Shown: in pieces, positions 10,986 to 22,674 of the stretch
How the letters are laid out: every line of letters starts with the position of its first letter
Numbering within the stretch: the stretch's first letter is position 1
Assembly (NCBI GenBank): GCA_028583605.1
Contig: CM053328.1
Coordinates: 16,055,107 to 16,119,106, forward strand
Origin: Dastarcus helophoroides
Lineage: Eukaryota; Arthropoda; Insecta; Coleoptera; Bothrideridae
Reading direction: 5' to 3'
DNA: 64,000 nucleotides
Notes under the pieces: generated by a model
Databases searched by the model: none
Told to the model about the DNA's origin: nothing
The model's input: only the letters and a program-made list of their open reading frames with translations
Made by a program: the position numbers and the translations under genes

Positions 10986-12606
10986 GTGAAATTACCATTT
11001 AAGGAGAATTTACATTTATTGGGCAATTCTAGAGATACAGCCGAAAAAAGATTGCTCAATTTAGAAAAACGATTTCAAAAGGATGTCTTATTTAAATTGC
11101 AATATAATAATTTCATTCAGGAGTATATCAATCTGAATCATATGTCTTTATTGAGAAATGATGATTCCATGGGGGGTTCTACATACCGCACCATGCTGTA
11201 ATAAAGCAAGATAATTTGACGACCAAACTGCGAGTGGTATTTGATGCATCAGCTCAGATCAATTCTGGAGTGGCACTAAATGCTACATTAATGAAAGGTC
11301 CGACTACTCAAAGAGAACTTTTTGAAATAATCACTTCTTTTCGACTTCATCCAGTAGTTCTTACCGCTGACATTGAAAAAATGTTTAGACAAATTCAAAT
11401 TCACGAAGATGATCGCAAGTATCAAAAAATTTTTTGGCGGGAAGACCCAGATCAGAAAATACAAACATACACACTAAACACTGTTACCTATGGTACCACA
11501 ACAGCACCATTTCTATCAGTAAGATGTTTAAGTCAATTAGCTTTAGAGTACGAGACACAATTCCCTGTTGCTGCTGAAGCTATTCGGAGTGACTTCTATG
11601 TTGACGATCTTCTCACAGGAGCACAAATATTAGAAGATGCTTCAAAACTTTACACAGAGATAACACACATACTTAAATCGGGATGTTTGGAGTTGCGAAA
11701 ATGGAGATCAAATCGTCCAGAAATTTTCGATCTTACTCTGTCAAATTCAGAAATTTATGTTGTGCCTAATGATAAACTGGAAGGTTCAAAGATTTTGTGG
11801 TTAATATGGGATTCTAAAAATGACATTTTTAAATATTCCATAACACAAGATCCAAATCCTATTCACACAAAACGTTCTATACTATCTAGTATTGCACAGA
11901 TTTTCGATCCATTGGGATTTTTAGGACGAGTAGTCACGTTAGCCAAATTAGTGATGCAAAGGCAACTTAGTCTAGATTGGGATGAGATATTACCATCAGA
12001 TATACACAAGCAATGGTCCAACTTACAGACACAACTACTTACATTAAACAATATTTCTGTACCAAGACAAGTCACTACATTCTCAGAATACACACATCTG
12101 AGTCTACATGGATTCTATGATGCAAGTCAAAGAGCCTACGGTGCTAGCATTTATGTTAGAACCTCAGACAAAAACGGAAATGTTGCTGTTAAAATTCTTT
12201 GCTCTAAAGGAAGAGTTGCACTACTTAAAACTATAAGTTTGCCAAGACTAGAATTATGTGCGGCTGAGTTATTATCACATTTAATTATTAAGGTAGTACC
12301 CAGTTTAAAAGTATATATTGACAGTTGTTACTTGTGGACAGATTCCACAATCGTATTATGTTGGCTTGCTTCTTCGCCAACTGGAAAACATCCATAGCCA
12401 ACAGAGTGACCGATATTCAAAGTCACACCAATAAATACAAGTGGCAACATGACAAAACTGCAGATAATCCTGCTGATGCAATATCCAGAGGCCTTAACCC
12501 TGACCAACTACTAACCCACAGTTTATGGTGGAACGGACCTAAGTGGCTTTTGCAAGATCGAGGAGACTGGCCTATCACGTCAACTAGCTCCATTCCCGAA
12601 GATTGA
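10986..12606 (+). pseudogene. BEL/Pao reverse transcriptase and RNase H, frameshifted
   Basis: The frame at 11216-12397 carries LRVVFDASAQ, LTADIEKMFRQI (first catalytic Asp) and FYVDDLLTG (YVDD, at about 11595-11610). The A17-type region follows, then the RNase H-like part GFYDASQRAYGASIYVR, SLPRLELCAAELL and LWTDSTIVLCW. A frameshift near 12380 moves the C-terminal part into the frame that runs to 12606 (ADNPADAISRGL). The N-terminal part at 10986-11201 is separated by a TAA at 11199-11201. It would polymerise cDNA from element RNA; this copy is inactive. Confidence 0.92.
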
Positions 12607-12631
12607 TTTTGAAAAAAGAAAAAACATAAAT

Positions 12632-14153
12632 GTGTCTACACATCTAATTTCACAAGAGAATGACGTTTTTCTCAGATATTCCTCAGTCACTAAGCTAATA
12701 CCTATTACAGCATATCTTCTGCGATTCAAACAAAACTGTTCCAAACAAAGGCGCCAAGCTGGTGTTTTAACTTGCGAAGAGATAAGAGAAACGTTATTTT
12801 GTCTCATAAGATTAGCTCAAGGACAATCGTTTTCAGAAGATGTTGACTCACTACAAAAGAATGGTACTGTGCCTAGCTATAGCAAATTGTTGACATTCTC
12901 TCCTTTTCTGGACTAAAAATGGATTAATACGTGTAGGAGGCAGACTACGACGATCCAATTTGTCATATGATCAAAAACATCCTTTAATTCTTCCTTCTTC
13001 GCACAAATTCACAGAACTACTTATCAAGAAAGAACACATATCCTTGTTGCATGCTGGACCACAAACAACTCTGGCAGCCTTACGACTAAAATTTTAGATT
13101 TTATCAGGTCGACAAGCAATTAAAAAAGTAATCAGAAGATGTATAACTTACTTTAGACATAAACCAAACACTATATGTATATCCGATTATGGAAGATCTA
13201 CCAGAGAAAAGAATTACACAATCAAGACCTTTCCTGAACATTAGCGTTGACTAATTACCGGACCAATTACTTTGAAGGAAAGCCACAAACGTGGTCGTAT
13301 TCACACATATCCCTGTTACGTCGTCGTATTTATTTGTCTATCCACAAAGGCAATTCATTTGGAGTTAGTTTCTAGTCTCAGCACAGAAGCCTTCATTGCA
13401 GCCTTGAAACGATTTACAGCTCGCCGAGGTAAATGTGCGAACATTTTCTCAGACAACGCAAGTAATTTCATTAAGGCTAACAAGACATTAAAGGAAATGG
13501 AAGCGCTTCTCAATTCAGATAATTACTGGTACACCGTACAAACCTAGGCAGCAAATGAAGGCATTTCTTGGCATTTCATTCCATCGCGATCCACCACATT
13601 TGGTGGAATTTGGGAAGCTTCAATAAAGTCATTTAAATATCACATGAAGAGAATAACAGGCAACTCTGGATTTAGGTTCGAAGAGTATTACACATTTTTA
13701 GTACAAGTTGAAGCTTGTCTAAACTCACGTCCCTTAACACCACTTTCAAGCGACCCCAATGATTTATCAGCACCTATTCAAGCTCATTTTATAATAGGAG
13801 ACTCTTTTCAAGCCATTCCGAAGCCACATATTACTAATGAAGTCATCAATTCATTAAAACGATGGAACCATCTCCAGTTATTATTGCAGCACTTTTGGAA
13901 AAGGTGGTCATCGGAGTACCTAGGCTAGCTACAAGGTCGCTCAAAATGGAAAATGAACAAACCCAATGTCCAAGTTGGTCAGATGGTATTATTAAAAGAA
14001 GAAAATCTGCCGCCATTAAAGTGGAAGCTAGGACGAATCGTGAAGCCATACCCAGAAGAAGACAAAGTAGTGCGCATGGCACAAGTAAAAACAGCAAGTG
14101 CATCTGTGAAGTGTGCTGTTAACAAACTATGCATTTTGCCACTAGAGGACTAA
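12632..14153 (+). pseudogene. BEL/Pao integrase and DUF5641-type C-terminus, broken
   Basis: Pieces in order: 12632-12916 (inter-domain region), 13272-13547 with FICLSTKAIHLELV and IFSDNASNF (second catalytic Asp), then FGGIWEASIKSFK (catalytic Glu, about 13600-13640), LVQVEACLNSRPL, and finally WKLGRIVKPYPEEDKVVRM of the DUF5641-type domain ending in TAA at 14151-14153. Stops at 13545-13547 and 12914-12916 and a frameshift near 13925 interrupt it. The first catalytic Asp lies in the disrupted stretch around 13240-13260. Would join element cDNA to the genome. Confidence 0.9.
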
Positions 14154-14287
14154 ATAAGCAACAAATTAGCAGATTTCATTGTAGTTATGTTTCACATTTG
14201 CTTATGTTCATTGACTGACATTGTTCATTGTTATTTATAATGTACTTCTCATTTTTATTATATTTCATTGCACTGAAAGCAATCTTT

Positions 14288-14301
14288 CAAGGTGGGCGGT
14301 A
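14288..14301 (+). promoter_or_regulatory. Polypurine tract of the BEL/Pao element
   Basis: A purine-rich AAGGTGGGCGG stretch sits immediately upstream of the 3' LTR, where plus-strand DNA priming starts. Confidence 0.7.
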
Positions 14302-14430
14302 TGTTCGATATTGTATTGTTGTCATAACAACAAAAATAAAAAAATAATTCACGATTAGAAAGAAAGTGTCAATTATTTATTCATCATAAATTATACAGTC
14401 CATAAAGAAGAAACCAGCGAATTACATACA
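14302..14430 (+). repeat. BEL/Pao 3' LTR
   Basis: 129 bp, two mismatches to the 5' LTR, same TG...CA ends, followed by target duplication AATAC. Confidence 0.95.
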
Positions 14431-14994
14431 AATACATCAGAAATTTTTGAAGCAAAAATAAACTTCTTGCTTATCTGAATTTCTGCATGCAAAATTATAC
14501 TTATTATCATCAATAATTTGATTCAGAATTTTACTAAAAATTATTTAACTTCTGCAATAAATAAATAGGATTTTTAAAATAAATTCTATTAGATTTTAAA
14601 TAGAAATTTTATATCGGGTGTAACAAAATCCATAGTATAATCCCTATTTTTGCTTTATTTATGAAGATAAAATGTTTAAATCTATTACTCTAGACAAATT
14701 ACCGAAATCGTCAAATTTTGACATAAAAATATCCGGTTCGACATAGAGGCTGAACTAAATGCCTTCAGTGAATACAGAAATTGATCCATATACAGAGTCA
14801 AACTTAAATCGGAAATTAATGACCACAAGCTACTCAATTGAAACGGTTGATGATTTAGAATTTTATGCTAACGAAGTGAGAGCTCTCATAAAAAATAGTT
14901 ATGATCACAGCTATCCAGTAAAACGAAGGGTTGTAAATAAATCGATACCCTACAGCACGGCATAATAGAACTTATAAATCCACTAAGTACAATT

Positions 14995-16302
14995 TTCAAA
15001 GCTAGTTACACATTAAGCTACATTCCAGTAATCTGGAGAGAAGTAAATGTGGTCCATTTACCAAAGGCAGGCAAACGACCGTCTGCGCAGCCTAAATCAT
15101 ATAGACCCATGAGTCTAACGTCATTTCTCTTTGAAACAATGAAGAAAATTGTGAACCAACACCTTAAAAGCGAAGTATTGTTAAAGAATCCGCTTCATGA
15201 AAATCAATTTGCCTATCAAGAGACAGCCTTACACAATCTTGTCAAAAAGATAGAAAGTGCATACTCAAACAAGGAAATAGTTCTTTGCGGATTTATATAC
15301 ATAGGGGGCGCTATTGATAACACCTCATATGAATCCGTAAAGACAGCAGCTATCAAAAAGGTTCTGAGAAACCTACTATCGACTGGATCGTCTCCATGTT
15401 AGATGGTAAGAGAATCAAAGCAACGTTAAGTAGTAATTCAGTCACAGTGAGCGTAGCAAGGGGGTGTCCCCAAGGAGCGGTTTTATCTCCACTGCTGTGA
15501 GCCATCGTGGTTCATCACCTAAATATGCTGGACTATTCGAGCTTTGAAGCAATAAGTTATGCAGATGATATTACTGTTATTATCAGGGGCTAAAAGGATA
15601 AAATTCTGTCGGATATAATGCAGAAAGTCTTAAACTCCATTGCTATTCAAATCAAGGGTTAAGTGTAAAGCCAAAAAAAAAAAATAATAATTCCTTCCAC
15701 GAAGAGAAGCAAGCTAAACCGAACAGCTGCCACTATGAATGGAGTTCAACTTAACTTTCCAAGCGAGACTAAATATCTAGGAATAGTCCTAGACCAAAAA
15801 CTTACCTGGAATCCTCATTTGACTCGAATAATCAAGCGAGCCACAAACAGTGTTCTGAACGTGCCGCAGACTATTCAGCAAAACCTGGAGTCTGAAAGCG
15901 GAAATGATCTACAGGTCATATAGGATGATAATTACACCCCTGGTCACATACGCTTCTTCAGTATGGTGGCCAAAAATAACAAAAAAGACAGCACAAAACC
16001 AACCGAACATAGTTCAAAGGTATGCATGTCTGGGCATAACAGGCGTAATGAACATCTGCCCAACAGCAGCAATGGAGGTAATGATAGGTCTAACTCCTCA
16101 CCACCTTTTAGTGAAGTGGGAGGTAGTAAAAGGGGCCGCAAGATTACTGCAATGTAAACAATTTAAAGAAAGAGACTTTGCCGGTCACATGGGAATCCTG
16201 AAGGAATGCAGCCCTGTGATTTTAGCAAGATCAGTTGATTACCTGCAACCCAGGTACGAATTTGATTATTCCTTTAAAGTGGACTTAAACAGTCAAGACT
16301 GA
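14995..16302 (+). pseudogene. LINE reverse transcriptase, broken
   Basis: 15049-15402 gives VHLPKAGKRP, SYRPMSLTSFLFETMKKI and LHENQFAYQ, the start of the RT domain of APE-type LINEs. The expected F-x-D-I-x-x-A-F-D motif reads FIYIGGAIDN, so the first catalytic Asp is replaced by Tyr. The second motif YADD is present at 15558-15569 in another frame. 15735-15923 gives the thumb-side NGVQLNFPSETKYLGIVLD and LTWNPHL, and 15904-16302 the following conserved region (VTYASSVWWPK). Several frameshifts and a stop at 15498-15500 inactivate it. Confidence 0.88.
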
Positions 16303-16339
16303 CACTCAATCAGTACTTGAAGAAAAACACAAATTATCC

Positions 16340-17100
16340 ATCTAGTTTACAGGGGGATCAAAGACAGCACATTGACTGGAAGTGGGAATTTATGGCGCTA
16401 ACTATAGGTTCTCTAAAGCCTTAGGAAAAGACATAAACTATCTTTCAAACTGAAATACATGCAATAGAAATCTACGTCTACGAGTGTCTTCGAAAAAATC
16501 TGAAAGGAGCAAATATCTACATTAACTATGACGGTCAAGCGGAAATAAAGGCTCTCGGCAGCTGCATTGTTCAAATCCAAACTAGTTTGGGACTGTCAAC
16601 AAACTCTAAAGCAACTGGCTTAAACATAACAGGGTCTACCTTAGGTGGGTGCCAGGGCACAAAGGAAATACAAGGAAATGAAGCTGCGGACCAACTCGCT
16701 AGAGAAGGATCTGCATCGTCATTTCTTGGAGCCTGAACCAGCTTTTGATTTTTCTAAAAGTCAAATCATCAATGAGGTCAAAAAATGGGAAGCAGAGTCA
16801 AGAATTTCCCACTAGAGATCATATCCAGGACTACGGCAGGCAAAAAGATTTATATCTGGAACGCTTGAAAAGACAAAGGTCTACTTAGAACTCAGCTAAT
16901 CCGAATTGAGGATACTAACCGGCACTATGAGGTATCACCTCAAAAAAATGGGTCAAGCTAAAATGGACCTATGCCGCTTTTGGGCAGAAGCTGCGGAGAC
17001 TGCAGAACAGGTGCTGTGCAAGTGCGATGCGCTTGCTCGCAAAAGGCACGTTCAACTTAGGACCCCTTAGATGTGGAAAAACTCAATGCCAGGTCCATAA
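16340..17100 (+). pseudogene. LINE RNase H and C-terminal zinc-like region, degenerate
   Basis: Fragments in changing frames: GIYGANYRFSKALGK near 16385, a PGHKGN-like remnant near 16655, then EVKKWEAESR and MRYHLKKMGQAKMDLCRFW near 16925-16985, with a following EQVLCKCDALARKRH. The order RNase H then a CRFC-type cysteine cluster is typical of I/R1/Jockey-type LINEs with RNase H. No frame is longer than about 60 codons. Confidence 0.65.
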
Positions 17101-17931
17101 TAAACTTTTACAAGAGTTTGAACCTGAGAATTACATAGATCAGGGTATGTACAAAAGATCTCCTTAGTTCGAGGTCTAGAGCCGACAAAAAAAAAATACG
17201 AAACGACCCATATATAATCTAATTTAATCTTGACATAAAAATGAAATTCCTACTGCTGCTACTTTCGCTAAAACTGATACCAACTTCTGATTTTTGAATG
17301 AAACGCCTTATATATTATTACATTTTTATAATCTACACAATTTTCTGAATAAAACACATTTAAATAAGTGTCTTTTAAAGCATTTACAAATTTTTTGGTT
17401 CTATTTTATTTTTCAACCTAAAGGGTTATGACTGGAAAATTCGATCCCGGTCCATAATTCTAATCCCCGGATTCGGGATAATATTTTGTCAATTCCGGTA
17501 TCCCGGGATATTTCTGTATTGGAAGTTACGAATAAAAGAGAAGAAAATTTTATAGAAGTCAAGTTTTAAAATTAACAAATTAAAATTTAGGCAGCAATTA
17601 ACGTAATCAAAATAAAAAAAAAACAAAGAATTTTCCTCTCTTTTCTAAATAATCAGACTAGGAGTGTTGGACTAACCTGACTTTTAAAGTCACTCTTTAT
17701 TTTACTTATTTTATGTGTATTGAATTTAGAAAATTGTGCAGATTCCAAAAATGTAATAATATACAGAATGTTCCCTTTAAAAATCAAGTTGGTATCCGTT
17801 TTAGCGAAAGTGATAGTAGTAGAAATGTCATTTTTGATGTCAAAGTGTGACATTTCATAAACACATCAAGTGTAGAAAGTTTCATAAATAAAAAAAAATA
17901 GGGGGTGTACAATGATCCTGGTACACTCGAT

Positions 17932-18360
17932 ATGTCATACGAGTATTTTTAAATTTGAATTTATGACATGAAAAAATAGTGCAACTATTCAACTTAAAAT
18001 TATTAGAAAATAAAAAAAAATAGCTCAGCGTTTTTAAACAGTTACTACAAATGTGGCTTCTTTGTTCACTGCAAAGTTAAAAACGACATGTTAAAAAAGT
18101 TCGACACCTCGTCGGTAGGTAACTACTTAAACAAGATTCCAAATCGACCACTTTACCCGCTAGGGCTACTTTACCTACCTTTCTCCTACTAATCACCAGT
18201 CAATACGCACCAACCTAAATGTAGCATATATACATAAATGCAAATAATCTTCAAGAAGTCAAGAGGAATTACGTGATGTATCCCGAATGCTACCATATTT
18301 TATGGAACCTTTGAATTTTTTAAGTTATATGTGCCAAAAATATTTAATCACTTTGTATCC
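17932..18360. other. Intergenic, nothing recognised
   Basis: AT-rich DNA with no coding, RNA or clear repeat signal. Confidence 0.4.
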
Positions 18361-18419
18361 TAATGTGCACTTTACTCGGGATAGTAACTTGCGATAGCAC
18401 TTACGAGAGCTACTTGTTA

Positions 18420-20400
18420 GAGCGTTTACACTTACGTAAGTTATTAAAAGCAAGTTCTCTCAGCAAGTGCCTGCCTGCACTATCCATACATTACTGTCTG
18501 CAAGTTATTACTTGGGCGTTTACACGGTAGAGTGGATAGTGTATGCTAGAGTGCGGCAAGTATAATTTTATTTCTCGGCGCCTTTCCATTGTCAACTGAC
18601 AAAGTATTTGTCTAATCAACAAATAAATATTTTGACTAAAAGTTCACTTGTCATTTATTCTTCAAAATTTTATGATTATAAAGGTGCTTCCGAATAAAAT
18701 GCTAATACTGAAGGCGCATAATCTTTGGATAATATAAAAAAAAAGTTTATATAAACATAGGTTCAAAACTTCTTTATTTGTAGAATGCAGAGTGTTAATA
18801 AATTAGGAAAAAATATTGGTTTTTTCTTAAATACATTGATGTAGCCGAATGAAATTTTTTTTCCAAGAAAAATCAGCGGCATTCTCTAACATGTCGTTGC
18901 GTATGAAAAAAATGATACGTCACCCCTTTTTTTCAAAATAAATACTAATTTTATACACGTTCTTTATTTTTTAGTAAAAATGCTGTCGTGATATTTATTC
19001 GTCTGACGAACGATTTTCCATTAAAAAATTTATTGTTTACTTATTTCATGCTACATGCTTATTATTTATTAAACTAATCATTTCCAAAAAATCTATAAAT
19101 CTAGCTTACCTACATATTTATTAGGAAACAACAATGACCAAATTTTAAAATAGGACATTAACTTTGTAGAAAAGAATATCGAAAATATGATAGTTACTTT
19201 TTACTCAAGATGCTTTAAATGATATTTATCAGAGACCTCACAATTGGAAAATAAAAAGACATCTGAAATGTTGGCATTTAGGGTCGAGAAAAGGAAAATT
19301 ACGTGTTATCGCACTTGAGAAAAAGAACTGCTTCCATTTTTCACTTAGATAGTGATGTTTTTGTAGGTAACTTTGTGATCTTTTATTAAAAATGGTCTTT
19401 TGAACTTCTAAAGCACCAGCCAAATGAATTTGAAATTTTTATAGATAGTTCCAGGCGGGAGAAGGAGGGCGATTTTATCACAACATAGAAAATATGAAGG
19501 AGGCCCTTCGAAATGCAAAGAAATGCAATATTTTTAATAGAAAACAATTTGTCGGATGAAAAATTATTGTAAGAAACAAAAAGTGTTAGTAAAAACAATA
19601 TTTATCTTGAAAAAAAAAAACAGTGAACGTGATTTTTTCTTTTTTTTTCTTTTTTAAAAGTGTACAAGAATGTGTTAATCGAAAACTGTTTACCATACAA
19701 AAGAGTCAAGAAAGCATTTTTACCAAAAAATAAAGAATATTTATGAAATGGTACCTATTTTTTTTTAAAAGTTGTGGTTTACTCAGCAACATGGCGTGGA
19801 TGCTACTGATAGAAGTAGGCCGAATATTTTTTTTTGCAAAAAATGCGTTTTTGTACTTAGTTAGCATCTACTTAAGTTAAAAATAAATATTTCAAGGGAT
19901 GTTAGAGTATTTAAGAAAAACCCAAATTTAAGTTTTTTCTTAATTTTCAATAAACTGTATTTTAAAAATAAAGTAGTTCCGGGCCTATGTTTATATAAAC
20001 TTTTTTTTCTTAAAATATTTCAAGGATTAGGTTCTTTAGGCATCTTAAAAATAACAACCTCGTACGATACTTTGCGAAAAAGAAACTATTTTTTATTTGT
20101 ATCTTTAATAAATAATAATTTTAGATAAATTAATAAAATAATCCCTTTTACATATAAACTTATAATTATTTGACTATACATATATAGTAATAAAAAAAGC
20201 TCTTTTCAAATTTGTAACTTGCACAACCTACTTGCAGACAACTTCCAGAAAATTGGAAATAAATTTGCGGCAAACGCTTGCCGCAAGTTTTACACCTTGC
20301 CGTGAGAGCACTCTCAGACACTGTTTACACTACACAAGTTCGGTGGAAGTACTCTCAAACATTGACTTGCGATAGTTTTACTTCCTCGTGTAAACCTTAT
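18420..20400. repeat. Non-autonomous element with subterminal GTTTACAC/ACTTGC motifs
   Basis: Both ends carry clusters of GTTTACAC and (A)CTTGCGATAG-like motifs in opposite orientations (about 18370-18530 and 20210-20400). Inside, a weaker inverted pair is visible: AAAGTTTATATAAACATAGG at about 18745 and its reverse complement at about 19985. Interior frames are short and AT-rich and no transposase is seen. Exact ends and target duplication could not be fixed, so the superfamily is unknown. Confidence 0.5.
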
Positions 20401-20497
20401 ATAACACTGTCATAGCTGAGAATTTTGTAAACCCTCCTGGCACTGAAGCTAATGCAAAAAAATAAGTTCTCTTAAATGAAAATTAATAAAACACCAC

Positions 20498-21372
20498 TTG
20501 CAACTCCGCCTTCAGCATCTGGAGGGTGGGCTGAGTAACTTACCGTTGCTGTTGCAGGTCCCAAGCCCGGATAAAGGAGAAGGGTTTCTGGGTAAGGCTA
20601 GCAATCTGCCCAGGATAGAAACGCAAGAACGCTTATCGATAACTGATAACCAAGCCTCGGAACCAGGATTGAAATCAGCAATGACAAACCATGCATGAAA
20701 GCGAAAACGAATATGGTAAAAGAAACAACAAATAACGCTAGTCGCCTGCTGTAGTGTAAAAGACCAAGAAATTATTCTGGAAATGACAAAACATAATATC
20801 GACATATGTGCTCTCTCTGAGACAAAGAAAAAAATCTAAGTAACTGTAAAATACATGAACAATGTGCTAGCTTACAGTGGCAAACCAAACAAAGACCGAG
20901 CACCCTCTGCAGTAGGAGTTTTAGTACATGAAAAATACTCAGATAGCATTGAAGACGAACATTACATCAACAACAGAATCCTCATCGTTACCCCAAATTA
21001 AAACGATTCTAAATTTCACCTATTAAGCACTTAACACGTGGTACGCTCCCGATATATCACGATCAAAAGATAAAGTCGACAACTTCTATACAGATCTCCA
21101 AACTGCAATAAACAAAATAGATAAAGGCCAAAAAATAATACTAATGGGAGATCCTCAACCCTCGCATAGAAGATTCCGAAATCCCGGAAGTAAAACAAAC
21201 ATTCAATGAAACAACATCTAACGAAAACGGTGAATTGCTTATAGATTTGTGCGCTAGAAAGGAATTACGCATAAGCAATACATTCTTTCCACAAAAAAAA
21301 AAAACAACAAAAGTTCAGATTTAACAATACCAGAGGCCAAAAATCAATCATAGATTATACAGGGTCCGCCAT
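20498..21372 (+). pseudogene. LINE endonuclease (APE-type) fragment
   Basis: Translated in shifting frames: TKHNIDICALSETKKK near 20790, AVGVLVHEKYSD near 20910, PDISRSKDKVDNFYTDLQ near 21040-21100, INKIDKGQKIILMGD near 21110-21150, and NTRGQKSIIDYT near 21330. These are the conserved blocks of the exonuclease-endonuclease-phosphatase domain of RTE/CFDP2-like or related LINEs (the E of SET, the GD preceding the usual N, the SIIDY block). The usual GDFN reads GDPQ here. No reverse transcriptase follows, so the copy is 3'-deleted and not part of the LINE at 14731. Confidence 0.78.
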
Positions 21373-21409
21373 TAGTGCGTGGACGGAAGATAACTCCTAA
21401 GCCTGAAAA

Positions 21410-21680
21410 GATATCAAAATTAAATTTTATCCAGTGATGTACATCTATAGAGAGCACATTTAAAAATTATTTTCATTTTATTGTACCAATCATATGCAGA
21501 GTGTTGATATAAACTTAATTTTTTTTAAAATGGAACACCCTTTATATTTTTACATATTTGAATAGCCCTATAAAATGCAGCAAAATGATATAGGGTTTAG
21601 GGGAGTTTTGATGGGTCCTTTTCCTAATAGAGGATCATAAATCCGAAAATGATTCCGATGCAGCCATCTGAAAACACTCA
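21410..21680. repeat. Direct repeat copy 1 (about 270 bp)
   Basis: Shares GTACATCTATAG, GGAACACCCT(T/G)TATATTTTT, a GGAGTTTTGATGGGT block and CCGATGCAGCCAT with 22170-22420, same orientation. Confidence 0.75.
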
Positions 21681-22169
21681 GTACGATCTAGTATTAATTA
21701 ATTTGCGACATACACAGTCATTGATAGTCTTTAAGTTTCCATAAACCACTAAAAGGTTGTTTTATATTCTTTAGTTATGCAGAGTGATAGAGGTTTGCAA
21801 ATCCAAGAATAACAAAACATTTTTAAATAGAATGGCCTATTTTTAATACCTAATATAAAAAGAAGATAAAATAATCTTTCTAATAATACCAGTTACGTAG
21901 AGTTTCTTTTGATAGGCTTCATGCAAATTAACTTTCAACTTAATTTTTTTTTTAATTTTTATGTTTTTGGTAAACACAACTAGGATTATTTTTAATTATT
22001 ACTAATTAAATAAATAGTTGGTATTATTAACTTTTAAACAAATTGTTAACATTCGTAAATAATAATCGAAACTCAGTAGATATTTAACTACGTGCCCGAA
22101 AAATTGACCATTAAAAATATGTATTTTATAGGATCGTATATAAAAAAACTTTCAGAAGTCTAAAGAGAT

Positions 22170-22420
22170 ATTAAAATGATTTTTTTTTCCAGTAAGGTAC
22201 ATCTATAGGGGGCACATTTTAAAATTATTTTCATTTAATTGCACTGATCATATACAGAGTCTTGACATAAACTTGTTTTTTTAATAGAACACCCTGTATA
22301 TTTTTGCATATTTAAATAGCCCCATAAAAATACAGCAAAATAATATACAGTTTATGGGAGTTTTGATGGGTTAGTTTCCTAAATCCGAAAACTATGCCGA
22401 TGCAGCCATTTGTAAACATT
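22170..22420. repeat. Direct repeat copy 2 (about 250 bp)
   Basis: Same blocks in the same order as 21410-21680, about 85% identical by eye. The two copies are 490 bp apart and may be the two ends of one LTR-like or duplicated element; no coding sequence lies between them. Confidence 0.75.
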
Positions 22421-22447
22421 TCGAAACCTTACTTCGTAGAATTATTT

Positions 22448-22614
22448 AATATTCATAACTATTAAACTTTATTAACGATTGAAAAGCAACAGATATTAAA
22501 AATTCCACAATGTTTCGATAATTGCGAAACCTAGCAAATATTTATCGAAACATTGTGGAATTTTTAACATCTGTTGCTTTTTAATAGTTAACAAAGTTTT
22601 AATAGTTATTAATT
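22448..22614. repeat. Long hairpin (about 72-bp arms)
   Basis: The left arm 22448-22520 and right arm 22543-22614 are inverted copies, nearly perfect over AAAAATTCCACAATGTTTCG and less so outward (CAACAGATRTTAAAAATTCC). The loop is about 22 nt. It starts about 60 bp beyond the 3' end of tRNA-Val at 22675. It could be a MITE-like foldback or, if transcribed, a long stem-loop RNA. Confidence 0.8.
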
Positions 22615-22674
22615 CTGAGTTCAACAGCTATAATTGCCACAGTAAAAAAGTTAAAATATTGGTAAAAAAATTAA

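Larger units (their letters stand above)
7879..14430 (+). mobile_element. BEL/Pao LTR retrotransposon, full length but defective
   Basis: A 6552-bp element bounded by 129-bp direct LTRs that begin TG and end CA. It is flanked by the 5-bp target duplication AATAC (7874-7878 and 14431-14435). The order is LTR, primer site, gag (DUF1759 region), zinc knuckle, aspartic protease, reverse transcriptase with YVDD, RNase H, integrase, DUF5641-type C-terminus, polypurine tract, LTR. This domain order and the CX2C knuckle style are those of BEL/Pao. Several frameshifts and stops interrupt the polyprotein, and a 451-bp hAT MITE is nested at 9963-10413, so the copy cannot encode its own proteins. Confidence 0.95.
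14731..17229 (+). mobile_element. 5'-truncated LINE with RNase H (I/R1/Jockey-type)
   Basis: Bounded by a 13-bp direct repeat TTGACATAAAAAT at 14718-14730 and 17230-17242, matching the interruption point of the foldback repeat. It contains reverse transcriptase, a C-terminal region with RNase H-like remnants and a CCHC-like tail. It has no 5' endonuclease, so it is 5'-truncated. There is no long poly(A) at the 3' end, which instead ends in a TATAATCTAATTTAATC stretch after an A9 run. Confidence 0.85.
14617..17931. repeat. Foldback-type repeat interrupted by a LINE
   Basis: The outer ends are inverted. The left starts CGGGTGTAACAAAATCC and continues to CCCTATTTTTGC; the right end reads CGAGTGTACCAGGATC and continues to CCCCCTATTTTT in reverse complement. 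The left arm is split by the LINE at 14731-17229 and resumes at 17230-17430; the right arm is 17650-17931. A single-arm copy at 59842-60145 shows the unbroken arm. The middle (17440-17640) contains a short palindromic CCCGG/ATCCCGGGATA stretch of unknown nature. Confidence 0.68.
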
